DNA of 64,000 nt, taken from NCBI GenBank assembly GCA_037176705.1, contig CM073898.1, forward strand, positions 21,383,501-21,447,500, written 5' to 3'. Position 1 is the stretch's first letter. Each line of letters opens with the position of its first letter. Position numbers and translations under genes: made by a program. This document shows positions 1-11,771 of this stretch, one piece after another. The notes beneath the pieces were generated by a model, which saw nothing but the letters and a program-made list of their open reading frames with translations, did no database searches and had not been told where the DNA came from. The DNA is from Molossus alvarezi. Its lineage: Eukaryota; Chordata; Mammalia; Chiroptera; Molossidae.

Positions 1-129
1 TTGTAGCAGCTGCAGTTTGGGATGGAATCGGCAATGAGGAGTTTGCAGCCTCCTGTAAAACATGTTTCTCCTCAGAAACATATGCACCCTTTTTCAGATA
101 GAAATGTGCTTGATAGATATGTTCATTAG

Positions 130-236
130 CTAGAGTGTGGTGATTATTTCACAATGTATACACATGTCAAAACATCAAATTGCACACCTTAAATATATAT
201 ATGTATAATTTTTATGTTAAAAACAAATATACAGCT
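130..236 (+). mobile_element. L1 3' UTR fragment
   Basis: The stretch with gtggtgattatttcacaatg, followed by a block like the usual 'ttgcacaccttaaatatata' and an AT-rich tail, resembles the 3' UTR of older mammalian L1 elements in sense orientation. It is short and has no visible TSD, so the subfamily is not assigned. Confidence 0.55.
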
Positions 237-400
237 GTGTATATATGTGCAATTGTATATAATTATCCCATTATATAAAATATATACAATTTTTATGTGT
301 TAAAAATAACCAAAAACTTTTAGCGACTTTCTCAAAAATGTGGATATATGTAAGTTCTCTTAGATATTTAAATCAAGTGATCAGACTGGAAAGTAATTTT

Positions 401-631
401 TTGTTGTTAATCCTCACCAGAGGATATGGATATTTTTTCATTGATTTTTACAGTGGAAGGGAGGAACGGAGGGAGGGAGGGAGGGAGGGAGAGAGAGAAA
501 CATTGAGTGAGAGAGACACATCTATTGGTTGCCTCCTGCATGACCCCAGTGGGGGCCAGGGATCAAACCTGCAACCCAGATACGTGCCCTTGACCGGAAT
601 CGAACCTGGGACCGACTCGAACTGGCCAGGT
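401..631 (-). mobile_element. Ves SINE, subfamily A, antisense
   Basis: This is a tRNA-derived bat SINE read backwards. It runs from the 'cctcaccagaggat' tail, through the GA-rich block and 'gagagacacatc', to the tRNA-like head ending 'actggccagg'. The head is shortened and lacks part of the A-box region. Direct repeats ctggaaagta(a/g)tttt at 386-400 and 632-646 are its TSD. Confidence 0.85.
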
Positions 632-1067
632 CTGGAAAGTAGTTTTCGAAAGCACCGCTGTCCCGAGGTGAAGAGTGCAGTCATTCCCCAGACGTGGCAG
701 TTCATGTTCAGCTCGTTCGGGGCAGCTCAAGGCCCAGCTGCACCCCGAGCCGTGGCCTTCCCCACAGTCCCCCGTGGCAGTCGCTCTTTGTGCTGTTGCT
801 GCTGAGTAACGTCCTGTTAAAATGTTAGCTTTTGTAAGTGTCTCTAGAGTGACACAGTGCGATGATAGTGATTTTTTAAGACGACCATGACTAAAATAGT
901 TACTGTCTGTTCTGAAGTCAGTTGCGTGTCTGCCACTTTCTGAAACACGGGAGGCTGACTGCCATGCCCGACGAGGCGCACAGACATGTCACAGCCTCTC
1001 GGCTGTTAACCTCAGTGTCGAAAGAAAAACTGCAGTGTGACAATATAATTCCCTAGTTTAAAACTAT

Positions 1068-1070
<3 letters not shown>

Positions 1071-1101
<31 letters not shown>
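1071..1101. repeat. (CA)n microsatellite
   Basis: Dinucleotide CA repeat of about 30 bases with one interruption (cata), preceded by an AT-rich run. Confidence 0.95.
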
Positions 1102-1102
<1 letters not shown>

Positions 1103-1618
1103 ATGTGTTTCTATTTTTCAATATAAAAATGTACTTTAATTTGTGTCTTTTTAACAATGGCCGATGTCAGTGGACAGACCCCTTGCCACTCGCCCTGGCG
1201 AGGGTCAGCTGGGCTAGATAAACGCAGTGTCGTCGTTCCAGTGCAGCTGCGGGAGGAATCGCCAATTCAAGTGACTCTACTTCAGCAGAACTACAGAGCT
1301 GATTGGGGGGAACGTTGCTGTGCTATATGAAGATGTTAAAAGAGCTTTATTTGAGTTTGGCAGAAAGACAGGGCTAACATCTGCTATCACATGTTCGAAG
1401 CACAAATATTCCCTTCCAGGAAACAAGTTAACACTGAAATTTCATTTTCATGCAGTATTTGAAGGCGCTCCCCCTTCTAGTAGTAAAAGAATCCGAAACA
1501 GTCCGCGGGAGAACATTACAAATAGTCTTTGAATTAAATGGTTTGCAACTTTGAAGCTACTCTATAACCAGTCATCTGCAGTAGAACCAGAAGACTGTTT
1601 TGTATCAAATTTAATTTA

Positions 1619-1844
1619 TTATTTATTTTAAAGTTTTTTTTTTCTTTATTGGTTTTAGAGTGAGAGGAAGGGAGAGGGAGAGAGAGAAACATTGATGAGA
1701 GAGAACATCGATTGGCCACCTCCTGCATGCCCCCCACTGGGGATTGGGCCTACAACCTCTGCATGTGCCCTGACCGGGAATCGAACTGGCAACCTCTTGG
1801 TGCATGGGTCAATTTGCTCAACCACTGAGCCATACCAGCTGGGC
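1619..1844 (-). mobile_element. Ves SINE, subfamily B, antisense
   Basis: Antisense copy of the second subfamily: T-run, 'ctttattggttttag', GA-rich block, 'cctcctgcatgcc', then 'cctgaccgggaatcgaac' (the inverted B box) and 'cactgagcc' (inverted A box). A 14-bp TSD, tcaaatttaattta, lies at 1605-1618 and 1845-1858. The T-run followed by ag at 1657-1658 resembles a 3' splice site in the sense of LTBP1. Confidence 0.92.
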
Positions 1845-2904
1845 TCAAATTTAATTTAAATAAAAATATAGATGTTCCAATTGGTTTGATATAAGTTCCA
1901 AACATATAGATTGGGGGAGGGTTGTGATTGGTTGTCTTAGAAAATGTTAAGCGACGATTTTTCTCCCTAAAACACAGAAGAGGTTAATGTTATTTGTCAC
2001 TATTCGTTTCTCCCATAAGTTGAAGAAAGGGCAAGAATAATGAGTCTAAAATAAATAAAATCCAGTTCCACATTGCCTAGTGATGATATCTTTATGATGG
2101 TGAGATTGGAAGTAGACTTTTCAGATTTTGTCAGACACCCTTTGACATGCAATAATTATAAAGTGAGCCACATATTTGCAGGAAATAAGTGTGATATTTT
2201 CCACTCTTAACAGCTGAGTTGGTGGCTTGCAACATTATTGGCACGCTGTTTCCAAATAAATTATACATTTCAGCATATAAATTCTTGATTTAGCATAGTG
2301 TCTTAACAGCTCAAGGATAGGTTGGAAAATGAAACCTTGATTTCTCTGGCAAATATTTGCAAAGTGGAAACATCTGTTTCAATTGTTGTGGGACAATTTC
2401 TGCTTGTTGTGTGGCAGTGAGGAAGCCAGGGCATTTTGTAAACCCTTCCGAGAGTTCACAGTTGATGCTTCCTCCTGCTCATCCCAAACTTTCTTCGTGG
2501 CCCTTGCAGACCAGCCAGAAAGTATTCTTTGACTTCATGACGGCCTTTGAGGAAAACTTGGTAATTATCATAGCCCAAACATTAGAATAGTGATTTGCCC
2601 ATCAGATCTTTTGCAGAACTCATAATTGACCCCTCCAAGAGACCTTTGTCCCTGAAACACATTACCAGTGTCAGTGCAGCCTCCACGAACTGTGCAGGCT
2701 GCTGGAAGGGAACTCGTTTTTCCCATGTGACAGCATCGTGCTTTAATGTTTCCAGGCTTTATTAATTAATTAACTAATTAATCTATCTTGAGTAATCTCG
2801 TGATAAGAAAAAAAAATCTAAAGGTCAGCATACTCATTTTCATATTTTGCCAAAAGCTTTCTTTTTCATTTAATTCTAGAAAATATAACAGGGATACCAG
2901 ACTC

Positions 2905-3108
2905 ATTTTTTGTTTTGTTTTGTAAGTCCTCACCTGAGGATATTCTCCCATTGATGTTTAGATAGAGTAGAAGGGAGGGAGGAAGAGAGAGAAACACCGA
3001 TGTGAGAGAGACACAGTGATCGGCTGCCTCCCGCACGAATTGGACCTGCGGCCCTTCAGTCCTCGGGCCAGCGCTGCAACTGCGGGGCCAAACCGGCCAG
3101 GGCGAAGC
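2905..3108 (-). mobile_element. Ves SINE, subfamily A, antisense, internally deleted
   Basis: It starts with 'cctcacctgaggatat', carries 'gagagaaacaccgatgtgag', and ends 'aaaccggccagggc'. The middle between the 'cctcccgcacg' block and the tRNA head is deleted or rearranged compared with other copies in the window. A short direct repeat, accagactc, lies at 2896-2904 and 3109-3117. Confidence 0.8.
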
Positions 3109-4831
3109 ACCAGACTCTTAAAGCCCCCGCTGGCCTCGTTGCTGGGATCAGCAGTGTGTTTGGTTTTCCACTGGTGTGTCATTGTGGCTCTTTTTCCAAT
3201 TTCTAAATGGACTCTAGTGAAAAAAAAAAAAAAAAAACAGAATAAGGTCCTTGCCCCAGTGAAGGTGAAGCTGTTTCTGGGCGCATAGAGGGGTACGAAG
3301 GACACGTAGAGGAGCCCGGAGCAGCCTGCTGATCGCTCTGGGAACCCAGACGTCCCCTTACGGAGAGCCGCACGGAGCCCAGTCCCTGGTGCCTCCTGCG
3401 TGAGGCTTTGCCATGTCTCCAGGGCTGATGGCGCACAGTCGAATCCAAGAAATTACGTTTCGATGTAAATGGATCCACTCTCTGGGAACAGGTTCACATG
3501 TCTACGTGTGCGTGACCTCTGCAAAAAGCACAATGTTTTTTCCCTAAGAAACAGAAAAAGCAGAAAGCTTTCCTATTCTTTGAGACGATAAACTCGCGAC
3601 TCGCCTTTCCGTGTAATCATCCGTGCTGGAGATGGAATCGTAATACAAGAGGAGGGAGAGCATGGGAGGAGGTGGTAGGAGACATGTTTTTTAAAGTTAT
3701 AAGATAGGAGTGCTAATAATTTATTTTTGCTTTAAAAAATGGTGATGATTCACTTTTGATGACTAGTAAAGAGAAAACAGACAGAGGTGCTTTGAAGGTG
3801 TTATGACTCTTCTTTCTACGTAGAAAGGTGGGGTTCTGTCTAGCACAGGGATGAAAGGGGTCTCTGAGGTCAAACCAGTGAAAGTTACATGAATGAATGA
3901 TTTAGGTAAAAAGTGGGACAATCTGTGTAGAAATTATGTATGTTTTGGTGAATGTCCCTTCACTTCTATGATGTATCTCTTAGTACCCTCTAGTGGTGTT
4001 AGAGGAACATGTCCTTACATAAGTTTGTGCCCTGCTCACTGGGGCAACATTTTCAAGCTGCATCTTGACATACTTACTAATCTATGACATAATCAGCTAA
4101 AGATCCTCAAACATGCCTCGTAAATATCATTTCAACCTCACGACTTCTATTCAACATACTAGATTGGAAGGAAAGGCCATTATTATTCATTTTATTTCCT
4201 AAGACTGAGTTATAATTCTTAAGAATTTCTTTTATCTTATAGCTGACTTAAGAAACTTAATATGTTGGCCAACTTTGCTATAGGAATGTATCTCATGTGA
4301 ATCAAGCATCACCTATTTTTGAAGACTTTTGTTCACGTGTAAAAGTTCCATTCTGATATGTTTGAAGTGACAAATGTTTGGTAATCAGCAAATTAGTATG
4401 TGTGGGGGATGGGGCTGTGAGTACTGATCACGCATGTCATGAAAACCCTAGATATGTGTAGCCTTTTGATTTGTTCTGAATTTTTGTCCCTCGTTATTAA
4501 CTGATCTTCTATTTTTTTCTTTTTTGCAAATGTGATTAGTATGTCTTTTCTGTCTTAAGAAAATGCGAGTGAAGAGTTTAAAGAAAAATTAGTAATACAA
4601 AGAAAACAGAGAAGTGTAAATAGCAATAATCCAAGAAGGCATCTAACTGCAGCGTGGACTAGATGGTTAGAGGTGTGCTTTTCACACTATTCTGCTAAAG
4701 AATTCCTATCAACAGAGAAGAGAATTCTTACCTAGGGGTGGAGGAGTATAACCTGGAGAAGATTACCTCTCACGTTCAATTTTTGTAACACATGGAAATG
4801 ATACATCTTTAAAGAAAGACCTTTCTAATCA

Positions 4832-5025
4832 CAGTCGTCCCATGCCACTTCGAATATTGCGGATTTTTCAAATACTATACTATATTTGAAAAAACCGCGA
4901 TAGAGCGAAGCCGGGAAAGTCTAAGCGCAAAGTGGGGAGTGTGAATGAAGAACCCTACTTCGCGGAAATTCACTTATCACGGTAGAGTCTGGACCTGATT
5001 AACTGCCATAAACAAGGGCCGACTG
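4832..5025. mobile_element. Tigger-like MITE with internal palindrome
   Basis: The ends are near-perfect 10-bp inverted repeats, cagtcgtccc at 4832-4841 and gggccgactg at 5016-5025. Inside, gcggatttttcaaata (4859-4874) pairs with tatttgaaaaaaccgc (4883-4898) to form a hairpin with a very short loop. The short size (194 bp), lack of an ORF, and 'cgcgg' blocks are typical of non-autonomous TcMar-Tigger-type elements. The right flank begins with ta; the left flank is ca, so a TA target duplication is not intact. Confidence 0.65.
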
Positions 5026-5973
5026 TATACAATTATACGTACATTGTAGCAATTTTGAAAAATACAGAAAAATATAAAGAAAAAAAACACACCGATCCCC
5101 ATAATCATGACACTGGATTTATTTCCTTACAATCTTCTTTTCTGTGTGTTTTATAGTTTAGATGATATTTATATTAAAATTAGTATCCAACTATATTTTG
5201 TAACAAGTAAACATTTTCCTGTCCTGTTACTGACTATATAATAATCTATGTTATATATATTTCAAAATTCATTTTTGTTATAATTGGCCATCATTTAAGA
5301 TTAAGCAGTCATGTTAATCACCCATGTATTTAGCCTTTGGAATTGTTTTATTTTTTATGTAATTGTGTGTTATACTGAGTGTAAACAAATCTGTTCTTCT
5401 GAAAGTGAGTTAGCATCACTAGGCTCACTGAAGAGACCTGTAATTTGTAAATGTGTGGTTTTCCCTTACCACCAGATGAGTGTGTGTAAAAAAAAATACT
5501 GCACCTCTGGATTCGTATACTTTCTTTTAAAGTCCAGCAACTTTTCGAGTGACTTGCATCTTACGCCTTAAAGTCACAGCCCAGTGAATACGCGTGATGA
5601 GGTATGAAGACTGCGGCTTGGGTTTCGGAGAACAGCCTGAACCCAGTGCAGGCCGTCTGCACAGTGAACCTCCTAGGGCACTGTTTTTCTTCTCATTCAA
5701 ATTACCGACCCCCCTAACCAGGCTGAGTTTCTGCCCACTCCAGTTCATCTAGAAGTTGTTTCATTAGGAATTATTGATGACCTTGGGCGTGGTGGAACAA
5801 TTGTGAAATAATCAAATTAATTTATACTTGGTTTTCGAGGTGGTCACTTTTTGTCTTTTAATTGCATACCTGGTCATAAGCTCATCAGGAGACACAAAGT
5901 AATGGTTTACAAGTGGCAATGAAATCATTATATTTATATCTGTTTTCCTCCCCACATTTACTTATTTTTGAAG

Positions 5974-6099
5974 AAATCAATGAATGTTCTGTGAACCCTG
6001 ACATCTGTGGAGCCGGACACTGCGTTAACCTGCCGGTGAGGTACACCTGTATATGCTTCGAGGGCTACCGGTTCAGCGAGCAGCAGAGAAAATGTATTG
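5974..6099 (+). CDS. LTBP1: LTBP1 exon, cbEGF domain 1 of the array seen here
   Basis: This 126-base exon follows an acceptor ending ttttgaag and precedes the donor gtgaga at 6100. It is phase 1 at both ends and encodes one calcium-binding EGF-like domain with six cysteines. The N-terminal calcium motif reads E-I-N-E-C, with Glu at the usual Asp position. C-x-N-x4-Y-x-C-x-C matches the Asn beta-hydroxylation consensus. The domain starts EINECSVNPDICGAGHC and ends FSEQQRKC, which I recognise as mammalian LTBP1; from memory LTBP1 also begins this domain with EINEC. The encoded protein is a secreted matrix glycoprotein that binds the latent TGF-beta propeptide and targets it to fibrillin microfibrils. 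This domain opens the long central cbEGF rod, just after the flexible proline-rich linker. The identity is strong; exact domain numbering is inferred. Confidence 0.95.
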
Positions 6100-7232
6100 G
6101 TGAGAGATGTTTTTCATAGACGAAATTATTAAATAGCAGATATTTGTACATTAAGAACATTTTTTTTCTGTAATTATCATAGGAAAATGGTACTGTGCTT
6201 AATATTTTAACATCTTTATCCCTGAGCTAGGGAGACTCAAAAAGAGGTTTGCTAAACTCGTGGGAAGCTCTTTCCTCTTGGTTCAGTACTGCCTACCTTG
6301 CCGAGTACAATACAATTACATAAAGGTGAAATGATTTCCAAAAGCTTTTCAGGTAAGGTATATAAAATAAGAGTTCTAGAAACAGCTAGCTACAAACACA
6401 TATATTTGGCAAAATCAAATCAATATTACTATGTACTGTAATAAAGAATTATACCCTGCATAAAATCCAGTTTACAATAGGGACTTCTGAATTGAAAATC
6501 ATTAAATGCCAACACAGTTATTGATGCATGCTTCTCTGGAAGAATGTTTCTCAGGGGGAGATGTGGTGGTGGTAGGTAAATCACTTTAATGTGTTAACAC
6601 TACATTTAGTTTTCAGAAACTAAGGGTTGTAAGGCGAATAAAAGCGACAAAGGCATATAGCTCATTGATACTGTTTAATATGCTAAATGCTTTAAACAAG
6701 ATTTGTGACTCTCGCTATGTGGCTTTATATACGTATGAGGGGGCATCCACCTGTCCATACTATGGCTATTTCTCTTTCATTTGCTTGCACTGTACGGACG
6801 AGGAGAACCATGAAGTATAAAGTGGAAAGGGCAACCATAATGGTCCAGTCTCGCTCCACCTGTGTGCACAGTGGGGGACTCCCTTTCTCAGCACTTCCGA
6901 CCATCCCTGCTGTCCCGGTGGGACTGGCACAGTGACCTCCAGAGCTTACATGACTCCAGTTGTCAGGCAGGTCCTTCTCTGTTGACCTGACATCTGTCCC
7001 TTTGCAACACCAATATCATGGTTGTATTTCTAGCTTTTGAAGCAATGGACAGTGCGTATTTCCTCTTCCCAGTAACAGCCTGTCAAGTGTTTAAGGAGGA
7101 CTCTCATGTCTCCCTGTCGTCAGCGATGAACGTCTGTGGGACACAGGGAGTCTGCTGGTATTTCACAAACAAGGAGACTGAGAGTTTCACGCTACAGCCC
7201 ACTAATCCTTTTATCCATAATTTTCTTAACAG
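6100..7232 (+). other. LTBP1: LTBP1 intron (1133 bp)
   Basis: Intron from gtgaga to the acceptor ttttcttaacag. It holds no clear mobile element. The body is unique-looking and moderately AT-rich. The open frames at 6705-6935 and 7018-7239 lack coding signatures. Confidence 0.85.
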
Positions 7233-7358
7233 ATGTTGACGAATGCGCGCAGGTCCCACACCTCTGCTCCCAGGGACGCTGTGAAAACACGGAGGGGAGT
7301 TTCCTGTGTATTTGCCCAGCAGGGTTCATGGCCAGCGAGGAGGGCACTAAGTGCATAG
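7233..7358 (+). CDS. LTBP1: LTBP1 exon, cbEGF domain 2
   Basis: A 126-base, phase 1-1 exon between acceptor ttttcttaacag and donor gtaatg. It encodes D-V-D-E-C at the calcium site and six correctly spaced cysteines. The segment C-E-N-T-E-G-S-F-L-C-I-C fits two modification consensus patterns: Asn beta-hydroxylation, and POGLUT2/3 O-glucosylation of the Ser (C-x-N-T-x-G-S-[FY]-x-C, reported for fibrillins and LTBP1). The conserved aromatic after cysteine 5 is Phe (P-A-G-F). The tail MASEEGTKC closely matches mammalian LTBP1. Calcium binding would rigidify the link to the preceding domain. Confidence 0.96.
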   Translation: MLTNARRSHTSAPRDAVKTRRGVSCVFAQQGSWPARRALSA

Positions 7359-7888
7359 GTAATGCAGTGTTTTTCCTGACACACAATTCCCGGATCTGGC
7401 CTGTTACCTCCCTCAGATCCCGCCAGTTCAGTGCTCATTCAGACAACGCAGCATTTTTTGTCAGACACCTGCTATGACCTAGTAATCTGCTAGATTACTC
7501 TTTTTCTCTAGTACTTCTTTGCATTTTTTAAAAAGTTTTTCAATCACAGTTGACATTCAATAGCATATTAGTTTCAGGTGTATAGCATAGTCATTAGACA
7601 TTTAATAACTTGTGAAGTGATCTCCCTGATAAGTCTAGTAACCAGCCAGCATCATACATAGTTGTTAGAATGTTATTTCCCCAACACTTTTAAATCAAGA
7701 GTGTCAAGTATGTACCAAGACCAGAGGTGTTAAGCGTTTCTTTGGGATCCCACAAAAATCAAAACCCGTCCATTTTGAAGCAGGCAATAATAGGAACCGG
7801 TTGCTTCATTCTTAAAACTTGGAGCTGGGAGAGGTCTGAAATTATATTTTGGGAAGTAAAACGCGACAGTGTTTTCTGCTTTATGTAG
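7359..7888 (+). other. LTBP1: LTBP1 intron (530 bp)
   Basis: The shortest intron seen. It contains an antisense L1 3' UTR fragment (about 7510-7680) and otherwise unremarkable sequence. The acceptor is ttttctgctttatgtag. Confidence 0.88.
7510..7680 (-). mobile_element. L1 3' UTR fragment, antisense
   Basis: The sequence 'cacagttgacattcaatagc ... ttagtttcaggtgtatagca ... catcatacatagttgtt' matches the reverse complement of the older mammalian L1 3' UTR. The same block occurs more completely at 19975-20285, also antisense. It is diverged and has no TSD I could define. Confidence 0.65.
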
Positions 7889-8011
7889 ATGTTGACGAGT
7901 GCCTGAGGCCGGACGTGTGCGGGCAAGGCTACTGCATCAACACCGTGGGCGCCTTCCGGTGCAAGTACTGCGACAGTGGGTACCACATGGCCCCGGGAGG
8001 ACGCTGCGAGG
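7889..8011 (+). CDS. LTBP1: LTBP1 exon, cbEGF domain 3 (C-x-x-C variant)
   Basis: A 123-base, phase 1-1 exon between acceptor ttatgtag and donor gtgagt. It encodes D-V-D-E-C and six cysteines. Between cysteines 4 and 5 there are two residues (C-K-Y-C) rather than the usual one. The C-I-N-T-V-G-A-F-R-C segment has Ala where the POGLUT2/3 serine would be, so O-glucosylation at that site is not expected. The body, DECLRPDVCGQGYC then CDSGYHMAPGGRC, is LTBP1-like; from memory the C-x-x-C feature is also present in human LTBP1 and so is not an error. Confidence 0.96.
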
Positions 8012-11000
8012 GTGAGTCTGCCGAGAGCCCGCGGGGAGACAGCACCCACTCCCGAGTGCTGGGTAAACCTGACTGAGATGCAGGCGGGGTCGCGGGCCTG
8101 GAGCTGACAGGCCTTCAGCCTGGCATTTCCCTTCACCAGTCTGTGCGTGCCAAGCTCATCTGAACTCTCCCGCCTTCTCGATTCACAGCCTCTTTGTCTC
8201 ACTTCCGTGGTCCGGCTGCATCATCTTCTGTCTTCATGCTCTTTCTTACGCACCTCGCTGTCTTCCTCCCTGGCATTTCAAGCGCGGTCACGCTAGAACG
8301 GCATTTGCAGAGTCAGTGCAAACCCAGACTTAATTACAGTGTCTGGGTCACTCCTGTGAGGACGTGCTGCAGGTGTAACCACGAGTGAAGTTTCTGGTTT
8401 TGACCTTTTCACCTTGGCACATTCCTCTGTCTCAGCTTGCTTCTCTGACATAGGTCCTGGGACTTGCTTGCAGACTCCCCAGAAGCTCTGTCTGATCGCC
8501 TCCAGGTCAAAGTCCAACAGCTTGATAAACTGTCTTTCTCATTGACCACAGCGCCACGTTCGCTCCCCTTATAAAAATGTTTTGAAAGGTCTTTGTAGCA
8601 TGGTCAGAATGATGAGCCACTTAATATCCCCATGTTTGGGTCCAAATTGCACATGGGTTATTTTCCAAGCCATGATGATACTTTCCTTTTAATTATTCTC
8701 ATGAAGAAACCAGGGTTATCCTGATACCGAAACCAGACAAAGACTTCCCAGGAAAGAAAATCACATTGAACTTCGGCCAAAATCCTGCCCAAGGGTTTAC
8801 AGAAACGTGAGGGTGAAGGTGCAGGGTCTCCCACTGTGTGAGGGGCCGGGTTGGGGGGAGCTGGTGCCCTGCGGATCCCCGCGGGCTGCCCGAGGATCGG
8901 CCTGTTTCCTAAAGTGGCTGGGCGCCGAGAGTGCGAGGCACACACTAGCTGGGGCAGGCTGCTGTCAGCTGTCCCTTGGCTTTTGCAGGTTGGTTTCTTC
9001 ACAGTCCTAATGACCAGGCCTGGAGGGAGAGCTAATGAGACAGTTTTTGGCAGCCTGCGCCTGCCTCCTGCTGGCCTCTTGCCTTGGCCCCTTTGGTTCC
9101 AATCAAGAGAGAAGTGGGAATGGTGTGTTACTGGACCTCTCGTCAGCTCGGATCGGAGCAGGGCTGCGAACTGTCCCCTGACGACCGAGGGACATGGTGG
9201 AGTGCAGGGGTGACATGTCCCCGCGCTCCTGTTCTCGGGAACTCTCTGCACTCAGGAGAGGCAGCGTGGAGACAGGAGTGCCCCCCCCCTCCCGCCAGCA
9301 CTGTCTGCCCTGGAGCCAGTTGCTCAGCCCCTTTGAAAGGTCCTTCTTCATCTGTCCGATGGAGCCATGAAGTTGACTGTCTTCAGGGTTGTTGAGCATA
9401 CAGATGGGTATTGCAGTATCTTTTTAAAAAAAATATTTTTATTGATTTTTTAGAGAGAGAAACATCGGTCAGCTGCCTCCTGCACGCCCCCCACTGGGGA
9501 TCGAGCCCACAACCCGGGCATGTGCCCTGACCGGGAATCAAACCAGGACCTCTCCGTCCATGGGACGACCCTCAATCCACTGAGCCACACTGGCCAGACC
9601 ATGTTGCAGTATCCTGAATAGTCCTTGTCACCTTATTAGTTCTGAAGAACCGTTTGTTTCTTAAAATTCCCCCTCCCCCGACTCCTTTCCTTTTTGTGTA
9701 AATCTTCTCAGCACATCTGTAGTTGTGGGAGTATTTTAAAAAAATAGAGAGGGGTGGGGGATGTGGTATTTGACAAGCATTTATGTGCAAAGCAACACTC
9801 CCCAAAGAGGCCAGTGCCGGTCCTTACGTTCCGCGTGCAGTCTCAGAATGGGAAGATCAGACATGTCAGTACTAACTATAGCATAAGGATGGAAAGTGGA
9901 AAGGAGTAGAAAAGAAACTTGAAAATTATGTAAGTGGAAAACAGGAGACAATTCAGTAATATTCAGTGTATGCAAATTATTTAACAGAAATATTACCAGC
10001 GTTCCCTGAGTTAAAGTTGTATCATTCTCTCCCCATGAAGAGGCTTGAGAAGAGGAAGGAGCCAAATAATATGGATGTTTCCTGATTTTTGTCATGGATC
10101 AGAACCAGAGGTCCCCGGGCTTCTGCCTGACCAAAGGTTTTCTCAGCTGTCACTAACAAAGCTGCTTTCAAATGACGCCAGTCTCCAAGGCGCCTCGTGT
10201 GGTTTGCAGACATTATCTCATGCGTCCTTGCTCTGTTCCATTCGGATGTTACCATCAGGTAGTGCCTCACTTACCGAGGGAGGAAAAGCAAGCAGGTGAC
10301 TCGGGGGTGTTAGCTTGTGGTGTTCGGCGTTGCACCTTATCGATCGGGCCAGCCTATCTCTGTGACCTCCTCTGACTTAGCCCTTGTAGTTCTATTTAAA
10401 ACAAACAAAAAAATCCCATCCAGAGAATAATGTAATGCTGTTTGGAAAGTGAAACTGGCAAGCATCATCTTTTTGTAGAACAAGAAGTCCCAGAACATCT
10501 GACCTAAAAAAAAAACACCACTGTGTGTCATTGTCTATTGGCAAGAATGTTTCGCTGATAGGAAAAATAATTATAATGCTGACCTGGTGTTTATTCTGTT
10601 AATACCATCTTCAACTTTTTTACTTTAAGCATTTTTTTTCACACTCATCTAGGGGTGTATAACGGGAGATCATTTTTAAGAATTTACCGGAATGCAGACG
10701 TCGAACGCTCATGCTTGTTCTTTCTGTGTGTTCATCACTGATTTCTTTCACTTTTCAGCTTATGTCCTGAATTATAGCTGTTTACGTTTGAAGTATGATT
10801 AGAGGTCTTATGTACATTTTATATTGGGACATTTAGACATTAAATCCACTCATTGGAATTGAAAATCCAACTCCAGAAAAAACACTTATTTCCAATGGGG
10901 CCAGTGCCCACGGTCTAACCACTCATTTCCCGCTGTGGCCGGCCTGTAGCCTGCTCTGTTCCCCCATTGCCTCAGGCTAGTGGAGTACTTGTCTCTGCCA

Positions 11001-11771
11001 CAGTCCCAACCTTATTTCACGTGCTTTTCCTCTTCACATTCGAAAGAGCAATGATGAGTAACTTCACTTAGCTGTGAATGTGAAAAGAAAGCTGTATTTT
11101 TACCAGAAAATACTATTCTATGATCATGTCACATTTTCTGGAAAACCTTGGAAGTATGTGAGAGTTCATTCTCTTCTAATGTTTCTTTTTTCCTACCTCC
11201 GAAGAATTCCTATCGTATGAAAGGTTTTAAATTATTCAAACCCAGGATGTTCTTGGGCGGTGAAGCTGAAGGGAGGATTTCCCCAGAGCATCAAGTGTCT
11301 GCAGAACAGACCTCTATTGCTGGGTAGATGTACAGGGTGGGCCCAGAGTGGGTTTCCAATTGTAAGTGGAACACAGATCGTTCTTATATCGTTATTTATT
11401 AACTATTGTATCATTTTCCATATACACAACTGCAAACCTGCTTTGGCCCCACCCTGGATGGCTTCTTCCCGCTCATCCCCATTCCTTGTACTTTTTTCCT
11501 GGCAAGCTTGAAGGGTTGGATGTCCAGAAAGTGGCCCAGGAGAAGTCGCCAGCTCCTAGAAAAGGGAGTTCTGGCCCTGCCAGTTGGAGAATTGGGTCAG
11601 TCAAGGTACACCTGGCCGTGCGTCACCGCTGTGTGCTCATAGACTCTGTCGCTTAGCCAGTCATTGTTTCCCCCACCAGATAGGACATACATCTTTCCCC
11701 CTCATCACAAAAGTAAGGTTTGCTTTGGTGTCCTGATAAAGTGTCTGTGACCCGGCTTTTTGATTTTCCAG
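8012..11771 (+). other. LTBP1: LTBP1 intron (3760 bp)
   Basis: Intron ending at acceptor tttttgattttccag. The first 1.4 kb (8012-9420) is relatively GC-rich unique sequence with overlapping open frames on both strands that show no coding pattern. One antisense Ves SINE lies at 9421-9603. A weak MIR-like antisense stretch is possible at about 10150-10300. The stretch 10300-11770 shows nothing I recognise. Confidence 0.8.
9421..9603 (-). mobile_element. Ves SINE, subfamily B, antisense
   Basis: Antisense SINE with A/T-rich tail, 'tattgattttttagagag', 'gcctcctgcacgcc', 'ccctgaccgggaatc' and a head ending 'actgagccacactggccag'. The GA-rich tract is unusually short. The TSD ttgcagtatc lies at 9411-9420 and 9604-9613. 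Confidence 0.92.

Larger units (their letters stand above)
1..5973 (+). other. LTBP1: LTBP1 intron, 3' part (upstream of first exon seen)
   Basis: This is intron sequence leading to the acceptor at 5972-5973. No open frame here looks coding. It contains an L1 tail (130-236), three antisense Ves SINEs (401-631, 1619-1844, 2905-3108), a CA microsatellite (1071-1101), an A-run near 3222-3238 and a palindromic MITE (4832-5025). The stretches 640-1600, 1860-2890, 3240-4830 and 5030-5970 show nothing I recognise. The exon before the array, which in LTBP1 should encode the proline-rich linker after a TB domain, is not seen, so this intron starts before the window. Confidence 0.75.

Noticed and set aside
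338..805. 155-codon open frame on the + strand
   Set aside because: It runs through an antisense Ves SINE (401-631). Its low-complexity Arg/Glu/Gly part is the GA-rich tract. No family resemblance and no splice context.
8658..9251. 197-codon open frame on the - strand with a partly overlapping 120-codon frame on +
   Set aside because: The region is GC-rich, which makes stop codons rare on both strands. The composition is not protein-like and no motif is visible.
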